DNA of 64,000 nt from Chaetoderma sp. LZ-2023a (GCA_034401795.1 CM067373.1:86151023-86215022), one strand, 5' to 3'; positions 33,611 to 47,194 are shown, counted from the first letter of the stretch. Made by a program: numbers and translations. Notes: generated by a model not told the origin, from the sequence alone.

Positions 33611-36019
33611 TGGTGAAAAATCAAGAATCAGGAGCATTACCTGTGTGGAAGCCGGCCCGTGCAAGACTACTGGACCATCGGATCATCGGGATAGTGCAAC
33701 TGCCATCCGAGGGTAATAAACTAAATTAAAAGTCATAACTCCCGCATCGGAACTTTCCTAAGGGAGTCTTCCTATGGATGGATCGTGTGGGCCCGGGATG
33801 TAATCCTACGGAATGTAGAGCTGATGGTGATTCTTGGTGAATGACTCACCGGATCTGCCAACCATGCTGAAAAGTGGACTTCAACTTCCACACTGCATGT
33901 CGTGTGTGACAAATTAACGTTCGGCCAGTCTGGGTGAACTTTGCCCGGTGCACCGCAAGAGCTATGCGACGCACCCCACACTGTGTGCCAGTGATTATAC
34001 ATGCATTGTCATTATATAAGTGACCCTTCCTGTTAATTGGTTACTCTTAACTTTCATATCTCCGTCACCGGACGGAAAACTTTACAACTTCCGCTGTGAT
34101 TATGTATCAGCTATAAGTCTATCTAGTGGATATTCTCGAACTGTTCCGCTACCTGTCCTGAGAATGTACCGTATCCTACCTGCCTGAAGAAGTCAGCCTG
34201 CGGAGACCTGCCTGTGGAGACCTGCCTATGGATGCCTTCCTGTGGAAATCTTTCCAGCCCTGAGAACGCGTCATCTCGCACTATGTGTATAATAGCGCCT
34301 CAATTTCAGTAACTAATGAACTTGTTCTCTACCGATGACCATTAGGTACTCAAGCAGCTATACTATTGTACATTTAGTTATAAAACGTTTAATTCTTTCG
34401 GTATAAAGGTACTGATGACTTATAGGTACCGTACCGGTCCTCAGACCGCAATATTATAATTTCTGTTTCATACTGTGAATATTATCCTTGTTTACTGTGG
34501 GTGCTTTCAACTAGCCGCACAGTAAGGTCTAGTGACCTGTGATACTTTTTAATTATCATATTCATTATCATCGTATCTGTTAGATTGTGTATTGGTTAGT
34601 TGTGCATATGGCAAGTAGCCATCGAGTTTATGTGTTTTATTTATTTATAAAAACTCTAAAACGCAGTACACTAGGACATACTATACAGCAACAGTATATC
34701 CGCATCATGATTCCCGCCAGCATCAATTTTACACTGAGGTCGCTGCGCATGCTCTAAATGTTTGAGCCTGACATGTTACCAACTAAACCTGGCTATTCAG
34801 CTCGATAGGATAGGTTTAAAGTGGTTAGGGACAATATCTTCATTGGAGACGCATAGTATGCGCCTCTTTTCCGGCTGTTGTGGTAATGTAGCCCTACGCA
34901 CCGGCAAGGTTGTGTAAAATTGGCCAAGTGACCTGTAGGGCCTCATATATATAGTAAGTTATTGTCTCTTTCCGCGCATCGACCAGCCTTATGGCTTATT
35001 AATTGTCTGGATTCTCAATCGACACGTTGACCGGATCCGACCCTGGGAATAGTGATGATAGTTAAAGTGCCGATTTACATACACGCCCCCTCGTGTCTTT
35101 GGATACTTTTAGGTGGACCCTCCCCCCACCCCCGCCAAAGTAGGAAGCACTGAAATAATAATAATATTAATTTGTATGTTGTGATACCGACTTGCGGTGC
35201 ATCTCTGGGCAACATGGAAAATAACCCTAACGTCAGATCAACTGTTAGCTCCGTAGCACGCGGTGATGGACGAGATGTGGATCTCCATCCAATTCGTTGT
35301 AGTGTCTGGATGGAGCGTTGGAGCTCATCACGCCTTCACGTGAAGGACGCTCGCGATGGATATCTGTCTCTCCATCCCCACCATAATGACATGTCAGTAT
35401 TTAAATTTGCTTGTGTGAACTGTGAAAACTAGTCTAGTGATGTTATATGTGGTTGCTGAACCGGGTAGCCGGATCGTTATTTGAATCGGAGCTTTGCTCT
35501 GTGACATGTACGCACGCTATCCTTTGAGGTAGATGGTATGCGGGGAAACCTTAGGGATGGCGGGTATCTGCACCAAACGGATAAACTTATTTAAACGTTA
35601 GGTAGTAATCCATGCCACTTGCGGCCAAAGCTTGTTTCCATTACTAACAACCAATGGGTAGGTTAGGATGTAGCAGAAGGCCCACATAAATAAAGTGGCA
35701 ACTACCAATGCAGCAACTTTGGAACTACATACGATGGTGACCAGGGAATTCTTTGGAAATCGTTCGTCCCGTCTTCACATAAACCAGCGTGCAACAGCTT
35801 AACAGTAGCTCCACTACGATTTTCAGCTCTTAGCATTTTCTGTTGAACAAAAGAGTGGCCCTTTTTGCCAGCTATTTTCCTCCACTTCGGCGTTGAAGGC
35901 ATTTTCCTGTGACGGAGGCCGCCACGAGGCACTTTCCTCTCGCAACAACAATATTTTCTCTGTGTGTGTGTTAGGGGTATACTAGTTATATTAAACTATC
36001 TAGTGACTTCATTGCGGAA

Positions 36020-36129
36020 ACTCTCTCTCTCTCTCTCTCTCGCTCGCTCGCTCCTCGCTCCCCCCCCCCCCTCCCCTCCCTCCCCCCCTCCCTCCCTCCC
36101 TCCCTCCCTCCCTCCCTCCCTCCCTCCCT

Positions 36130-36172
<43 letters not shown>
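36020..36172. repeat. Polypyrimidine microsatellite (CT/CCCT/CCT)
   Basis: CT runs flank CCCT/CCTC repeats and C runs; one strand is almost pure pyrimidine for 150 bp. It interrupts the LTR. The Leu/Ser/Pro and Arg/Glu/Gly frames over it are artefacts. Confidence 0.95.
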
Positions 36173-36176
<4 letters not shown>

Positions 36177-36784
36177 GGGGATACCTCTGCGGATTCAAGG
36201 ATCTGTGTGGTACCTCCGGCGAAACCACATAGAAAGAACACCGGCCCGGCTCTACATTGTGTATTATTGTGCTCATTCACTGTCAAACGTATAGAATTGT
36301 TTGTATAGTGGTATAAATTCTGTGACTGTTTAATTATTATCACCATCTTGTCCGTAGTCTAAATTAATATGGATCGTCATACTGGTGACACCAACAGTTG
36401 GGATGACACGGTGTGGTTGAATCTCAGCGGCAATGGTCGCACGGCCCCACCGGAACAAATGTGTTCCACCAGCCTTCGAGGTCGGTCTCTGTACCTCCGG
36501 AGAGCCGCGATATGGGATCCGCAACCCAGCTCGTGGGTCATCCCCCTAAAAATTGTGAAATCTAGATGCTCGCAGATGGCATTTCCTGCATTTCCAGATG
36601 TAAATAGCCTATGGAGGTAAATTATTCTTTTTTAGTCATTTAATTTAATTTTTTATGTTCACTCAATTTTTTGAGACGTTCAGTTGTGAAAATAATTTTT
36701 CTGAAACAAAAAATAACAGTTATCATGACTGTAGTTATTTTCTGCTGCAAAACATAACAAATTGCCAGGTTTGTACCATATTCT

Positions 36785-36880
36785 GTTATGCAGATTCTCT
36801 CTTTGCAAACGAAAATAGCTCTCTGGACAGTATGTCCAGACAACTATTCTCGTTTGCATAAAGAGAAACTGCATAAAACA
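36785..36880. other. Long imperfect hairpin (~95 nt)
   Basis: Arms 'gcaaacga' / 'tcgtttgc', 'tatgcag' / 'ctgcata' and 'tggaca' / 'tgtcca' are nested in register around a 3-nt loop near 36831-36833, giving a stem of roughly 40 bp with a few bulges. It could be a small foldback element or a precursor-like hairpin RNA. No expression evidence. Confidence 0.5.
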
Positions 36881-37061
36881 CAATTACATTTCAGATTTCA
36901 AATGATTTTCTGCTAGAACTTCTACCATTGTCACGTGACTAACAAATTTTTTCAAAGGATCATAGTAATATTATTTCATAAATTAATTATTACAGACACG
37001 AATAACAGCTTGGAGATCATCCTTCTAACCTATAGATTTTGGATATATTGGCTAGATCGCT

Positions 37062-37390
37062 CATGCGCATGCCTTCACTTTGGGGATAGTTGTTGCGACC
37101 GCCGATGACGTCAGTTCAGTAAATATTTTACATTATTATAATGGTATTTTTTTTAAAGGAACCGAAAAGGGAAATAACAAATAATGTTTATTGGTAATCT
37201 CACACAATGTTAAATAAACTACCATCGGTAAAAATGGAAATGAATCGGGATTATTTGCGCAAAGGTATTTACTAAATCTAGGAGCGCTTAATTTGGAGCC
37301 AATTAGTGGCCAAGCTGGTGCTTCTCACATGCGCATGCCTTCACTTTGGGGCTAGTTGTTGAGACAGCCGATGACGTCAGTTCAGTAAAT
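37062..37390. repeat. Two direct ~70-bp repeats
   Basis: 'catgcgcatgccttcactttggg' to 'gatgacgtcagttcagtaaat' occurs at 37062-37127 and 37325-37390 with few differences, each containing TGACGTCA. The ~200 bp between is unassigned. Confidence 0.7.
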
Positions 37391-37399
37391 CGCATGTGC

Positions 37400-38150
37400 A
37401 CTTGACCTGGTATATTAAGATTTTGACGCCTTAAAGTAAGCTGTCACTAACAGCTCAACGCATGTGTTCATTTCATCTTGGCAATTTGTCAACAACCATC
37501 CACCAACAGTGACGTTTCTCAGTGCACTTTTCAATCTTCTGGCTAAGTGACCTGTCCACTCGCCATGCTCTATCACATCGTTCCAGCCTACAGAATACCT
37601 GGACTTTAATTTTTCCAGTAATCAGAAGAGACCGAACAAAACTGTTTTAATGTTGCCGTGAGCTCTCTACATTAGCATAATAATCAATCAGACTTTCATG
37701 ACCAGAATTACTATATTTTTTATCGTAAATAAAATTTGGTTGGTTGTATGCTATTAATCTGTCATTTTATTCAACTAGGTAATGGAATCTGCAACAAAAA
37801 CATAGCATTTTGTTCGTAATATGATTTTCTCATAAACGAGATTTGCCGAGAAAATATTACAGGAAATCATTTCGTCGTGTGACATGCGCACTCGGTCGAG
37901 AATTACTGAACTACGAAAATTCTCATTTGAAGGCAACATTAGCGATCTATGTATTCAAATCTTTGTTCTAACCCTACAAGCACTGGTATTTTGTCATGTT
38001 AACTTCATATCATATGGCTTTGTTTTTACCTTGACAAATAGAAATTATTTCTATAACAAAAGATATCTGCTAAAATACAAACAATACATCTAATACAATA
38101 CCTCACCTAGAACTTACCTGGTATGCAATCAAATAACATTAACTGCTTAA
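37400..38150. other. No recognised feature
   Basis: A/T-rich sequence without repeat ends or coding signals that I can support. Confidence 0.45.
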
Positions 38151-38554
38151 TAGGCGTGTGCGATTATTGCATTGAGTGATCATGATCGATTATCTAAGAA
38201 TAATCGTGATTACTCGATTAATCAGCTTGGCTACAAATTACCCAGTCATAACAACAAAACGCATATCAATGACGAAAACTGCAATGGTGTTTAGAAAAGT
38301 CGCTTTGCAGGCCAAAAAATACTATTAATCATTAAAATAATCTTCTCTTGTCAAATGGGCATACATTCATTGACCAAGATATCATTTTTTGTGACCGATC
38401 GCATTAAAGAGTAACTATAAAATGTAGGATTTCAAATATTTTATGCAGTAGAAATTATTCACGATTATTCGATTATATAATTTCTAATCATATAAATTCA
38501 CGATTGGAAAAATAATCGCGATTTTGTATTTAATCACGTAATCGCACATGTCTA
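38151..38554. mobile_element. hAT-like MITE (404 bp)
   Basis: Ends are 'taggcgtgtgcgatta' and the inverted '..aatcgcacatgtcta', resembling the 'aggggtgtgcga' termini of hAT-type MITEs. The interior is rich in 'ataatcg/cgattat'. Flanking octamers CTGCTTAA and CCGTTTAA agree at 6 of 8 positions, consistent with an aged 8-bp target duplication. No transposase. Confidence 0.7.
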
Positions 38555-38849
38555 CCGTTTAATAACACTGTAACCCTCAAAAGTGGCGATTTCTAATTCA
38601 ACACAACCGTGTTTAAATTTCAAGAAGCCTGTAAAGGATGAAATATTACATGTCTTGAGGTGAATATGACTTGGACTTGTCACTACATCTGGAACAACTG
38701 CTCACAATCAATTTGTTTTCTAAGTTTTAAAATGTGTATTCCTAGTGTCATACAGTTTTTGCTATTTTTGTTTCATAGGATTCATAATCGTATACAATTA
38801 AATCACAACTGTAATAAAATCACGACTGTAATTGTCGGACCATCTTTAA

Positions 38850-41160
38850 CAAGAGGCCCAAGGGGCCTGTGTCGCTCACCTGGACTCCTGGAGCACTTTA
38901 ATGTTTTGTCAAAATTGTTGGTGGGTTGTTTAGGAGTAGTCTTTTAAATGAGTTTGTGGACATTTTTGCAAGTCCAATATGGCCGCCAAACATGCTACAT
39001 TTTGATTGGTCCACTGCGACCATGTTTTTCACGTAACTCCTTCCCTTGAACAAACTTTAATAGCACTCAGAGCCTAATAATATCTCCAAGATTTCGGCTC
39101 AATCCATTCAGTGGTTCTGGAGTTGTTTTGGCAAAAAATAGGTTATCCAAGATGGCCACCAAATCATTTGGCTAATCAAGTTCCCTTGAACAAACTTGGT
39201 GCAGCTCTTGTCCTAGATGATATTTCATGCGTTTTGAATTGATCCCCCAAGCGGTTTCGGAGATTTTTCAAGACATTTCTAAAAATCGGCCAAAATCCGA
39301 GATGGCCGCCAGCCAAATTGGCCGATTGGCTTTGTTTGAACAAATGTATGCCCTCAGAATGCTTCCTGCCAAATATACTTGAAATTGGTGCAGTGGTTCT
39401 CGAGAAGACATTTTAAATTTCCAATTGCTTTAGCATTGGAGTTTTTGAAAGGAAAAAGATCCAAGATGGCCGCCAAACCGTTTATTCAACAGTTTAAAAA
39501 ATGGCAAATATGAAATCAAACAAACCCACAAACATATATAAAACCAATTTCGGCCTCAAAATCCATCAAATAAAATATTCAATATGGCCGCCAAACATGT
39601 TACATTTCGATTGGCCCACGGTGGCCATGTTTTCTGACGGATCACCTTCCTTTGAACAAACTTTAATGGCCCTTATAGTGTCTAATCATATCTCCCCAAT
39701 TTCCGCCTGATCACGTCAGTGGGTTTAGAGAAGTTGTTTTCGGGAAAACTAGGTCATCCAAGATGGCCGCCGAACCATTTGGTCAATCAAGTCTTCTTGA
39801 AGAAACTTGGCTTACCTCTTGGCCAATGAAGTTTCATGAGTTTTGAATCGATTCCCCAAGCGGTTTCGGAGAGGATTTTTAAAGACCTTTCCTAAAATCG
39901 GCCGAAATCGAAGATGGCCGTCGACCATTCGGGTTCATATGAACAAACTTGGATCCCTATGTCCTATGGTTTGCATCCTGTCACATAATTAAAATCGTCC
40001 TAGTAGTTCTCGAGAAGATATTTTTAATTTACCATTGCTTTAGTATGGGGGCCTTTGGCGGGAAAATAATCTAAGATGGCCGCCAAACCGGATATCCGAC
40101 AGTTTCGAAAATGGCAAATTTGAGCTCAGAATATCCAAAAACATATATAATACATAATTATATATAATTCTGGAGAAGAAGTCGTTTACGCTAAAACTAG
40201 GTCAACCAAAATGGCCGCCGAACCATTTGAACAATCAAGTTCTCCTGAACAAACTTGGTTCAACTCTTGGCATAGATAATATTTCCTGAGGCTTGCATCA
40301 ACCCCCCAAGCGGTCTCGGAGAAGGTTTTAAAAGACGTTTCTAAAAATCGGCCGAAGATGGCCACCGTCCCAATTGGCCGATCGGCTTCGTTTGAACAAA
40401 CTTGAATCTCTATGCCGTAAGGATGCTTCCTGCCAAATATAATTGAAATTGGCCCAGTAGTTCCCTAGAAGAAGACATTAAAAATTTCCCATTGCATTAG
40501 TATGGGAGCTTTTGGCGGGAAAATGATTCAAGATGGCCGCCAAGCCGCTTATCCGACCATTTCGAAAATTGCAAATTTGAGATTAGAATACCCAAAAACA
40601 CATATATAACCAATTTTGGCCTCAAAATCCATCAAATCAAAAAATCCAATATGGCCACCAAACTCGCTATATTTTGATTGGCCCACAGCGGCCATGTTTT
40701 TTTCACGGTTCAACTTCTCTTGAACAAACTTTAATGGCCCCTAGGCCCTAATCATATCTGCCAAATTTCGACCCGCTCCCTACAGCGCTTCTGGAGAAAT
40801 TGTTTTCGCTAAAACTAGGTCAACCAAGATGGCCGCCGAACCATTTGACCAATCAAGTCACCTTGAACAAACTTGGTTCAGCTCTTGCCCTAGATCATAT
40901 TTTATGAGGTTTGCATCAATCCCACAAACGGTTTCGGAGAAGATTTTTAAAGACGTTTCCTAAAATCGACCAAAATCCAAATGGCCGCCGACCAAATTGG
41001 CCGATCAGCTCCCCATTTGAACAAACTTGGATCCCTATGTCCTCAGGATGCTTCCTGCCAAATATAATTGAAATCGCCCCAGTGGTTCTTGAGAAGAAGT
41101 CGTTTAAAGGAAAAGTTGACGCCGGACGATGGACGAACACACGACGGATGGGCTAACAAC
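38850..41160. mobile_element. Repeat element with internal ~600-bp direct repeats ('aagatggccgcc')
   Basis: Starts 'caagaggcccaaggggcctg' with 'gctcacctgg' and ends near 'gacgccggacgatgg..ggctaac'. The same phrases ('aatatggccgccaaac', 'cttgaacaaactt', 'ccccaagcggtttcgg', 'cttcctgccaaatata') recur at about 38978, 39581 and in truncated form from 40141 and 40650. Related pieces occur at 51095-51540 and 53815-54225. Class unknown; no protein recognised. Confidence 0.75.
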
Positions 41161-41192
41161 AAGGCAGTGTTGAACTGTTATAGTCAGTTACA

Positions 41193-41603
41193 ATTCACCT
41201 TTCCAGAGTATCCATCCATCATCTGACATCGTATGACGTCATACTCAGCTCAGCGCGTGTATGATGACTTCACACTCATTATGTCACAAATGGTTCCATA
41301 GAGACAGTCATCAAATATCAAATAGTCCGACACGTTGTATGAATTGTATGTCTTTGTAATTCTTTGCTATTTAGTAAACATGCTGTAGAAAAAGGCTGAA
41401 AATAATTTGACTGGGCGCTGTTACTGCTTTCAAACAGCACCGAGTCAAATTAGTTTTAAAATATTAAACAGCTTACCTGTGTAGTTTTTTTTGGAAATTG
41501 ATAGTCATGGTGTTCAGAGATCGATCGATCCCAACACGAGAGAAGTGTGGGTGGAGGTTAGCTAGAGACGGGCGGGGCATAGCTAAAACCGGAAAGGTCC
41601 ATT
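41193..41603. mobile_element. Near full-length MITE-A (~410 bp)
   Basis: Ends 'caccttttcc-like' and 'ggaaaggtccat' are inverted. The interior has TGACGTCA-like sites, 'gtccgacacgttgta' and the palindromic core (41393-41473). A 22-bp stretch 'tagtcagttacaatt' flanks both sides (about 41180 and 41622), so either the insertion duplicated flanking DNA or it sits in a pre-existing repeat. Confidence 0.65.
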
Positions 41604-41639
41604 TTCAGAGTTTAACTGTAATAGTCAGTTACAATTTTC

Positions 41640-41969
41640 AATGATACTAGCTATTCAATGTTATGGAGACAATTCCCAATAATATTTATATATTCATTAC
41701 TTTTTAATTTTCATTAGGCCTATACTGAGTATTAGTGACAATGCTGACAATGTCGGTCCATCTTTAACTTTCGGCAAAGCTATGGCGATCGCATGTAATG
41801 GCATATTGTGTCTGTTAGATCTGACCTAGAAAGTAGGGCATATCTATAATTTATTACAAATAACATAATTAGACTGCTCAGCTGACAACGCTTCATCACA
41901 GGATCTCCACGTTCACCACGTTCACGTTCCACCACCCCACCCCCGCCCACACCCCGCCCCACCCGCCAC
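41640..41969. other. No recognised feature
   Basis: Unassigned A/T-rich sequence; a short C-rich patch (41935-41975) precedes the tandem repeat. Confidence 0.4.
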
Positions 41970-42590
41970 CCACACACGGGGAGACAAGTGTAAGTGGCCT
42001 CTTACATCCCACAGTTATATGGGCAGCTCATTAAATTTGGTTGGCTTTCATCCAACAGTTTAGGAGGGGTTGTGTTACAATTAATTTCTTGACTTTTTGC
42101 CCCCACCCTCTGGGGACGGAGACAAGTGTAAATGACCATTTACACTCATCTATCACATGGGTAACTCACATACCAATTTTGGCTGAATTCGATATAACTA
42201 TTTTGCAGGAGTTGAGTTACCATGAATTTCCTGACCTCTTGCACCCCACCCCCTCCATTCTCTCACCCCTAGGGACGCAGACAAATGTAAATGTCCTGTT
42301 GCACTCCTCAATCATATTGGTACCTCACCTACCATATTTGATTGAATTCTATCAAACAGTGTTGGAGGAGTTGCGTTACAATCAATTTCATGAAGTCTTA
42401 CCCCCACGGCACACCATAGGGTAGAGCCAAGTGAAAATGTCCTCATGCACTCAACTGTCATATAGATAACTCAACTACCACTTTTTATTGAATTCAGTCT
42501 AGCAGTTTCTGAGGAATTAAGTTACAATTAATTCTTTGACCTTTTTACCTATTCCCCACCCTACCACATACGGAAGGGGCTGATTAAATT
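41970..42590. repeat. About four tandem units of a ~145-bp repeat
   Basis: Each unit contains 'ggga(c)g.agacaagtgtaaatg', 'cactca.c.atcatat', 'gtaactcac.taccaatttt', 'gaattc' and 'aggagttg.gttacaatta'. The 127-codon frame at 42041 reads through this repeat and is not a gene. Confidence 0.75.
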
Positions 42591-42859
42591 TGATGCAAAC
42601 CATGCATGAACTGGGAAAACATGAGCACTAACCAATCAAATGTAAAGCTCGATATTGAATCTTTGTTATTTGATCGATTTCGCCAGTGAAAGTGGCGAAA
42701 TACGCAAGTTTTTGTGGCTGATAACAAATAACAAATAGGTGTGTTATTGTTTGTCAGCCATATCTGAGAGAAAAGTTAATTACTAATGAAAAAGCGACAA
42801 GATTCGTCTTTGCGTAATTTTGTCTGAAGTAATTTTTATCACAGGCTGCTAAGCCTTCT

Positions 42860-42989
42860 TGAGTGAGTGAGTGAGTGAGTGAGTGAGCGAGCGAGCGAGC
42901 GAGCGAGCGAGCGAGCGATCGATCGATCGATCGATTGATTGGCTGATCGATTGATTGTTGGTTGGTTGGGTGGTAGGTTGGTTGGTTGT

Positions 42990-43020
<31 letters not shown>

Positions 43021-43098
43021 CTTGCTTGCTCGCTCGCTCGCTCGCTCGCTCGCTCGCTCGATCGATCGATCGATCGATCGATCGATCGATCGATCGAT

Positions 43099-43130
<32 letters not shown>
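42860..43130. repeat. Ordered compound tetranucleotide repeat
   Basis: Consecutive blocks GAGT, GAGC, GATC, GATT, then GGTT, GGCT, GCTT, GCTC, GATC, GATT. Neighbouring blocks differ by single substitutions. GAGC and GCTC blocks are reverse complements, so the tract can fold on itself. A Ser/Ile/Arg-rich 94-codon frame over it on the minus strand is an artefact. Confidence 0.95.
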
Positions 43131-43506
43131 CATTAATAAGAGTTAGTCAGAACTTGTTAAAAGCAACTCGAAACTAACATTTCATAAAAGTTTTCACATA
43201 TCTAGCAGTTTTACAAATAAAATGATATTGCTCAAACTCGGAAAAAAATTGTTTTAGCTTAGCATATGTAAAGTTTCTGCCATGCCCACCATTAACTGAA
43301 ACATGAAGGGTGAGCTAAAGATCACAATTCTAGATGCATACTTAACTTCGTCACTTTGATTGCATAGCATACCTATTGAGTGTAAGTACAAGAAGCCATT
43401 TATATGTTCAATAAATTGTGTGGCGCTATATCATGCATATGGATGTTTTTTTAATGTTCCAACTAACCAGGTCTCCCCTAGCGAAATACAGCTTGATAGG
43501 GTTTGT

Positions 43507-44454
<948 letters not shown>

Positions 44455-44543
44455 TCAAAATTCAAATATGTTTCAAAATATTCAACAGCTTATGTATATC
44501 ATGACTGTAAAAGTGAGATACTGGGATTCAAAGTTTCCAATGG

Positions 44544-44640
44544 GTAAAATGTGATAATTGTTTTTGATTTGGGTGCCCGTTATTTTAGGAGCCCCTGGGC
44601 TGTAGCCCCGTTAGTCCCTGCCTTAATGCCGCTCTGCAGA
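44544..44640. repeat. Short dispersed repeat, copy 2 (intron 3)
   Basis: Matches 5640-5755 ('taattgtttttgat', 'gcccgttatttta', 'gggctgtagccccgttag', 'cctgccttaa'). Confidence 0.55.
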
Positions 44641-44939
44641 GCAGAGATGTTCAACTCTCCAACAATGAATAATTATTCAACCCTATGCCTTTTTAGTTAC
44701 CATAGTATATATGCAAATTTAGAGGGGGATAATTCAGTCCAGCTATGCCCCGTCCATTTCTATTTAAGCTCCGCCAACTGTTTACTCGTATCGGAATCGA
44801 TTTATATACTTTAAATTCTAAATTACCATAATCCTAATTCCACGGTAACTATCCAGGTAAGCTTTTGCATATTTCGAAACTAATCCGACCGGGGTCTGTA
44901 GCTCCCAGTCAAATTAACAGAATCAACAGAATGTGTATT

Positions 44940-45504
44940 AAATTGCAAATCTATCAAAGATGTAGAGGACGGACTTTTCGAACTTCGTGACGTTGTTAAA
45001 ATAAGTCATTATGATTGTGACGTCAGCCTACATGTAACGACATTGATTCAACAGTCCGTTTTATTTTGTTTTGGAAACATGTTAAGCTATTTCTGAATTA
45101 TACTGTATCTTGAAAAAACAATGGGCATTACCACTGTATCCGTCCCCCTTATGGCGTCGTGATCAACTACGTGACGTATAGAATGACATCACAATCAATG
45201 GCGTCCTTATGCCGCCATGAATGACGTAGATAAGGACGTCACGAACGCATAGTTGAAGACGGACTATATGTTGTACGAATTGTATGTCTTTACTATTTAA
45301 TAAATATCATGTTGAATATTTTGAAACTAATTTGATTGGGCGCTAGTCAAATTAGTTGCAAAATATTCAACGGCTTTACGGTATAGTTTTCAGGAAATTG
45401 ATGGTTAGGGCATTCAGGGATCGATCAATCCCAACACGGCGAAGTGTGGGTGGAGCTTAGTTAGTGATGGGCGGGGCATAGTTAAATCTGGAAAGGTCCA
45501 TTCT
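44940..45504. mobile_element. MITE-A-like sequences in intron 3
   Basis: Has the family's 'gttgtacgaattgtatgtcttt', core 'gttgaatattttgaaac..gcaaaatattcaacggc' (45310-45376) and right end 'gggcggggcatagtt..ggaaaggtccatt' (to 45503). The left end is less clear. A further core half lies at 45765-45835. Confidence 0.55.
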
Positions 45505-45846
45505 ATCATTCTATGTCCACTTTATATCTGAAGTTCACGTCATGATACATTTCATATTAACCCGTTGACATTTACAGGCCACAAACGACCAATTCTTTTT
45601 GATTTTAAGGAATATTCGGTTGAGTATTTTGAAACTAATTTGATTGCGACGAGGGTCAGTTTGGAATCTATTTCAAAATATCAAAAGTTGTCCTTCAAAA
45701 TGAATGTAGGCCTATGCTTCAGTAGGTGTAAATCTTTCCCTCAGCTTGCGTTCACGGTTTGTTAAATATTTAGAAAATAATTTGACATAGGCAGCAACCG
45801 CATCCAGTCAAATTAATTGCAAAATATTCAACGGCTTATATATATA

Positions 45847-45870
45847 CACCTGTGCAAAAGTTAAGCACCA
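45847..45870. repeat. Left TIR of the Tc1-like element
   Basis: 24 bp starting CACCTGTGCAAAAG, the exact reverse complement of 47427-47450. Divergence starts immediately inside. Confidence 0.92.
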
Positions 45871-46168
45871 CCCTATTGTTACGCACATGCGAGGGTATAT
45901 TCATGTGCTATGAAGAAAGCAATAGCATAAACATTTATGTACCCATCCATCTTAGTGCAAGAGGTAATAATGCAACTAGAGGAATGCTGATTATGATGGT
46001 GGGGAAACACTGTATGTTTTTGTTTGAACTTGAAAACGAGGCCTGAATATGGTTACGTTAACACAACTGACAACTATTGCCCTACAGTTGACACACGTGG
46101 CTAGATTGTCATTAATGGTGTCTGAAAACGAAGTTTAACATCTGTGCACGAGTTTGAGACTGTCATTA

Positions 46169-47194
46169 TTAATACCGGGTATATCCACCTTGTGCCTGGA
46201 TGACGGCCTGGACACGACGTCTCATGCTGGTCACCAACCGACTGATACGCCATTGTGGTATTCGTTGCCATTCAAGATGGAGTGCGTCTGTTAATTCCTG
46301 TAGGTTCTGCACAGGAGGATCCCTCCTTCTCACCATGTTTCCCAGAATGTCCCAGATATGCTCAATAGAATTCATGTCAGGGCTCCTTGCTGGCCATGGT
46401 AGGGTTTCGATGGCATTCTGGCGGAGGTATTCATGCACAGCTCTAGCACGATGTGGTCGGGCGTTGTCATCCATGAATATAGGGTGGGTTCCAGGTGCAT
46501 GATTTACAAAATGAGGGACCACAACTCTATCCAGTATGGAATCTTGATATCTTTGTCCATTTAGTGTTCCAGGTACAGTCAACAGATCCAGCTTACAATC
46601 AAATGAGATGCACCCCCATATCATAACGGAACCTCCACCAAATGGAACTTCTTCCATGATGTTACGTTGGTCGTACGCCGTGCGTCTGGACCTCCATACA
46701 CGAGTTCGACCATCTGTGGCATGAAGCAGGAACCGACTTTCATCGGACCAGTGTACCCGTCTCCAGGATCTCATGTTCCAGTGTCTTCTTTCGTTGCACC
46801 ACCTCAGACGCTCCTCTTTGTGGTGTGCAGTGAGGAGAGGACGTCTGACAGGTCTCCTAGCTTTCATGCCAGCAGCATACAGTCTCCTTTTGACGGTAGA
46901 CATTGACACTCTATTGCGCGTTTCCCATTGCTGGCTGAGCACTCTGCTGTTGGTGAATGGAGATCTCCTCCCAAGGCGTACTAGGGCCCGATCATCACGG
47001 GCAGTAGTCTTCTTCGGTCTTCCAGATCTAGGCCTGTCCTTCACCTCGTTAGTTTGCCCATGTTTTGCAATCAAACGACTGATTACAGTATGGTTAATGT
47101 TCAGCTGTCTGCCAATCTCTCTGCATGACATACCAGTGGTATGCATGCCTATGATTTGCCATTTCACACGATCACTTAACCTTCGTCTTGCCAT
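46169..47194 (-). CDS. Tc1-like transposase, DD34E, intact
   Basis: 341 residues, a typical Tc1 transposase length. The N-terminal half has the paired-type helix-turn-helix DNA-binding domain (SCREIGRQLNINHTVISRLI at about 24-43), an AT-hook/GRPR-like basic linker (RPRSGRPKK) and a second HTH (about 70-115). The catalytic domain has Asp in VHWSDESRF (about 150), Asp in IFMDDNARPH (about 240) and Glu in NSIEHIWD, with 34 residues between the last two: the DD34E triad of Tc1. GGGSVMIWGCIS is the family's glycine-rich segment. The protein binds the TIRs and performs cut-and-paste transposition into TA. The start Met is the first in frame and aligns with the HTH start. No stop or frameshift. Confidence 0.95.
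   Translation of the reverse strand: MARRRLSDRVKWQIIGMHTTGMSCREIGRQLNINHTVISRLIAKHGQTNEVKDRPRSGRPKKTTARDDRALVRLGRRSPFTNSRVLSQQWETRNRVSMSTVKRRLYAAGMKARRPVRRPLLTAHHKEERLRWCNERRHWNMRSWRRVHWSDESRFLLHATDGRTRVWRSRRTAYDQRNIMEEVPFGGGSVMIWGCISFDCKLDLLTVPGTLNGQRYQDSILDRVVVPHFVNHAPGTHPIFMDDNARPHRARAVHEYLRQNAIETLPWPARSPDMNSIEHIWDILGNMVRRRDPPVQNLQELTDALHLEWQRIPQWRISRLVTSMRRRVQAVIQAQGGYTRY

Larger units (their letters stand above)
33070..36540 (+). mobile_element. Diverged forward LTR, probably solo (~3.47 kb)
   Basis: Starts TGTAG-cacggatcgaccgg as at 9658, has CRE (33588-33595) and TATA (33603-33610), and an AATAAA at about 35690 in 'cataaataaag'. It ends in the family's 3' sequence near 36540 ('ggtgacac..ttgggatga', 'acggccccaccggaac'). 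The heat-shock element of the other copies is not preserved, and the U5 contains a large pyrimidine repeat. No gag or primer site follows, which suggests a solo LTR or a fragment. Confidence 0.7.

Noticed and set aside
36369-36620. 83-residue ORF at the end of the 33070 LTR
   Set aside because: The frame covers diverged LTR U5 sequence; it reads the same DNA as the short ORFs at 32705 and 22202 (opposite strand), and length and frame are not preserved.
42849-43133. Ser/Arg/Gln-rich 94-residue ORF
   Set aside because: Entirely within the tetranucleotide repeat.
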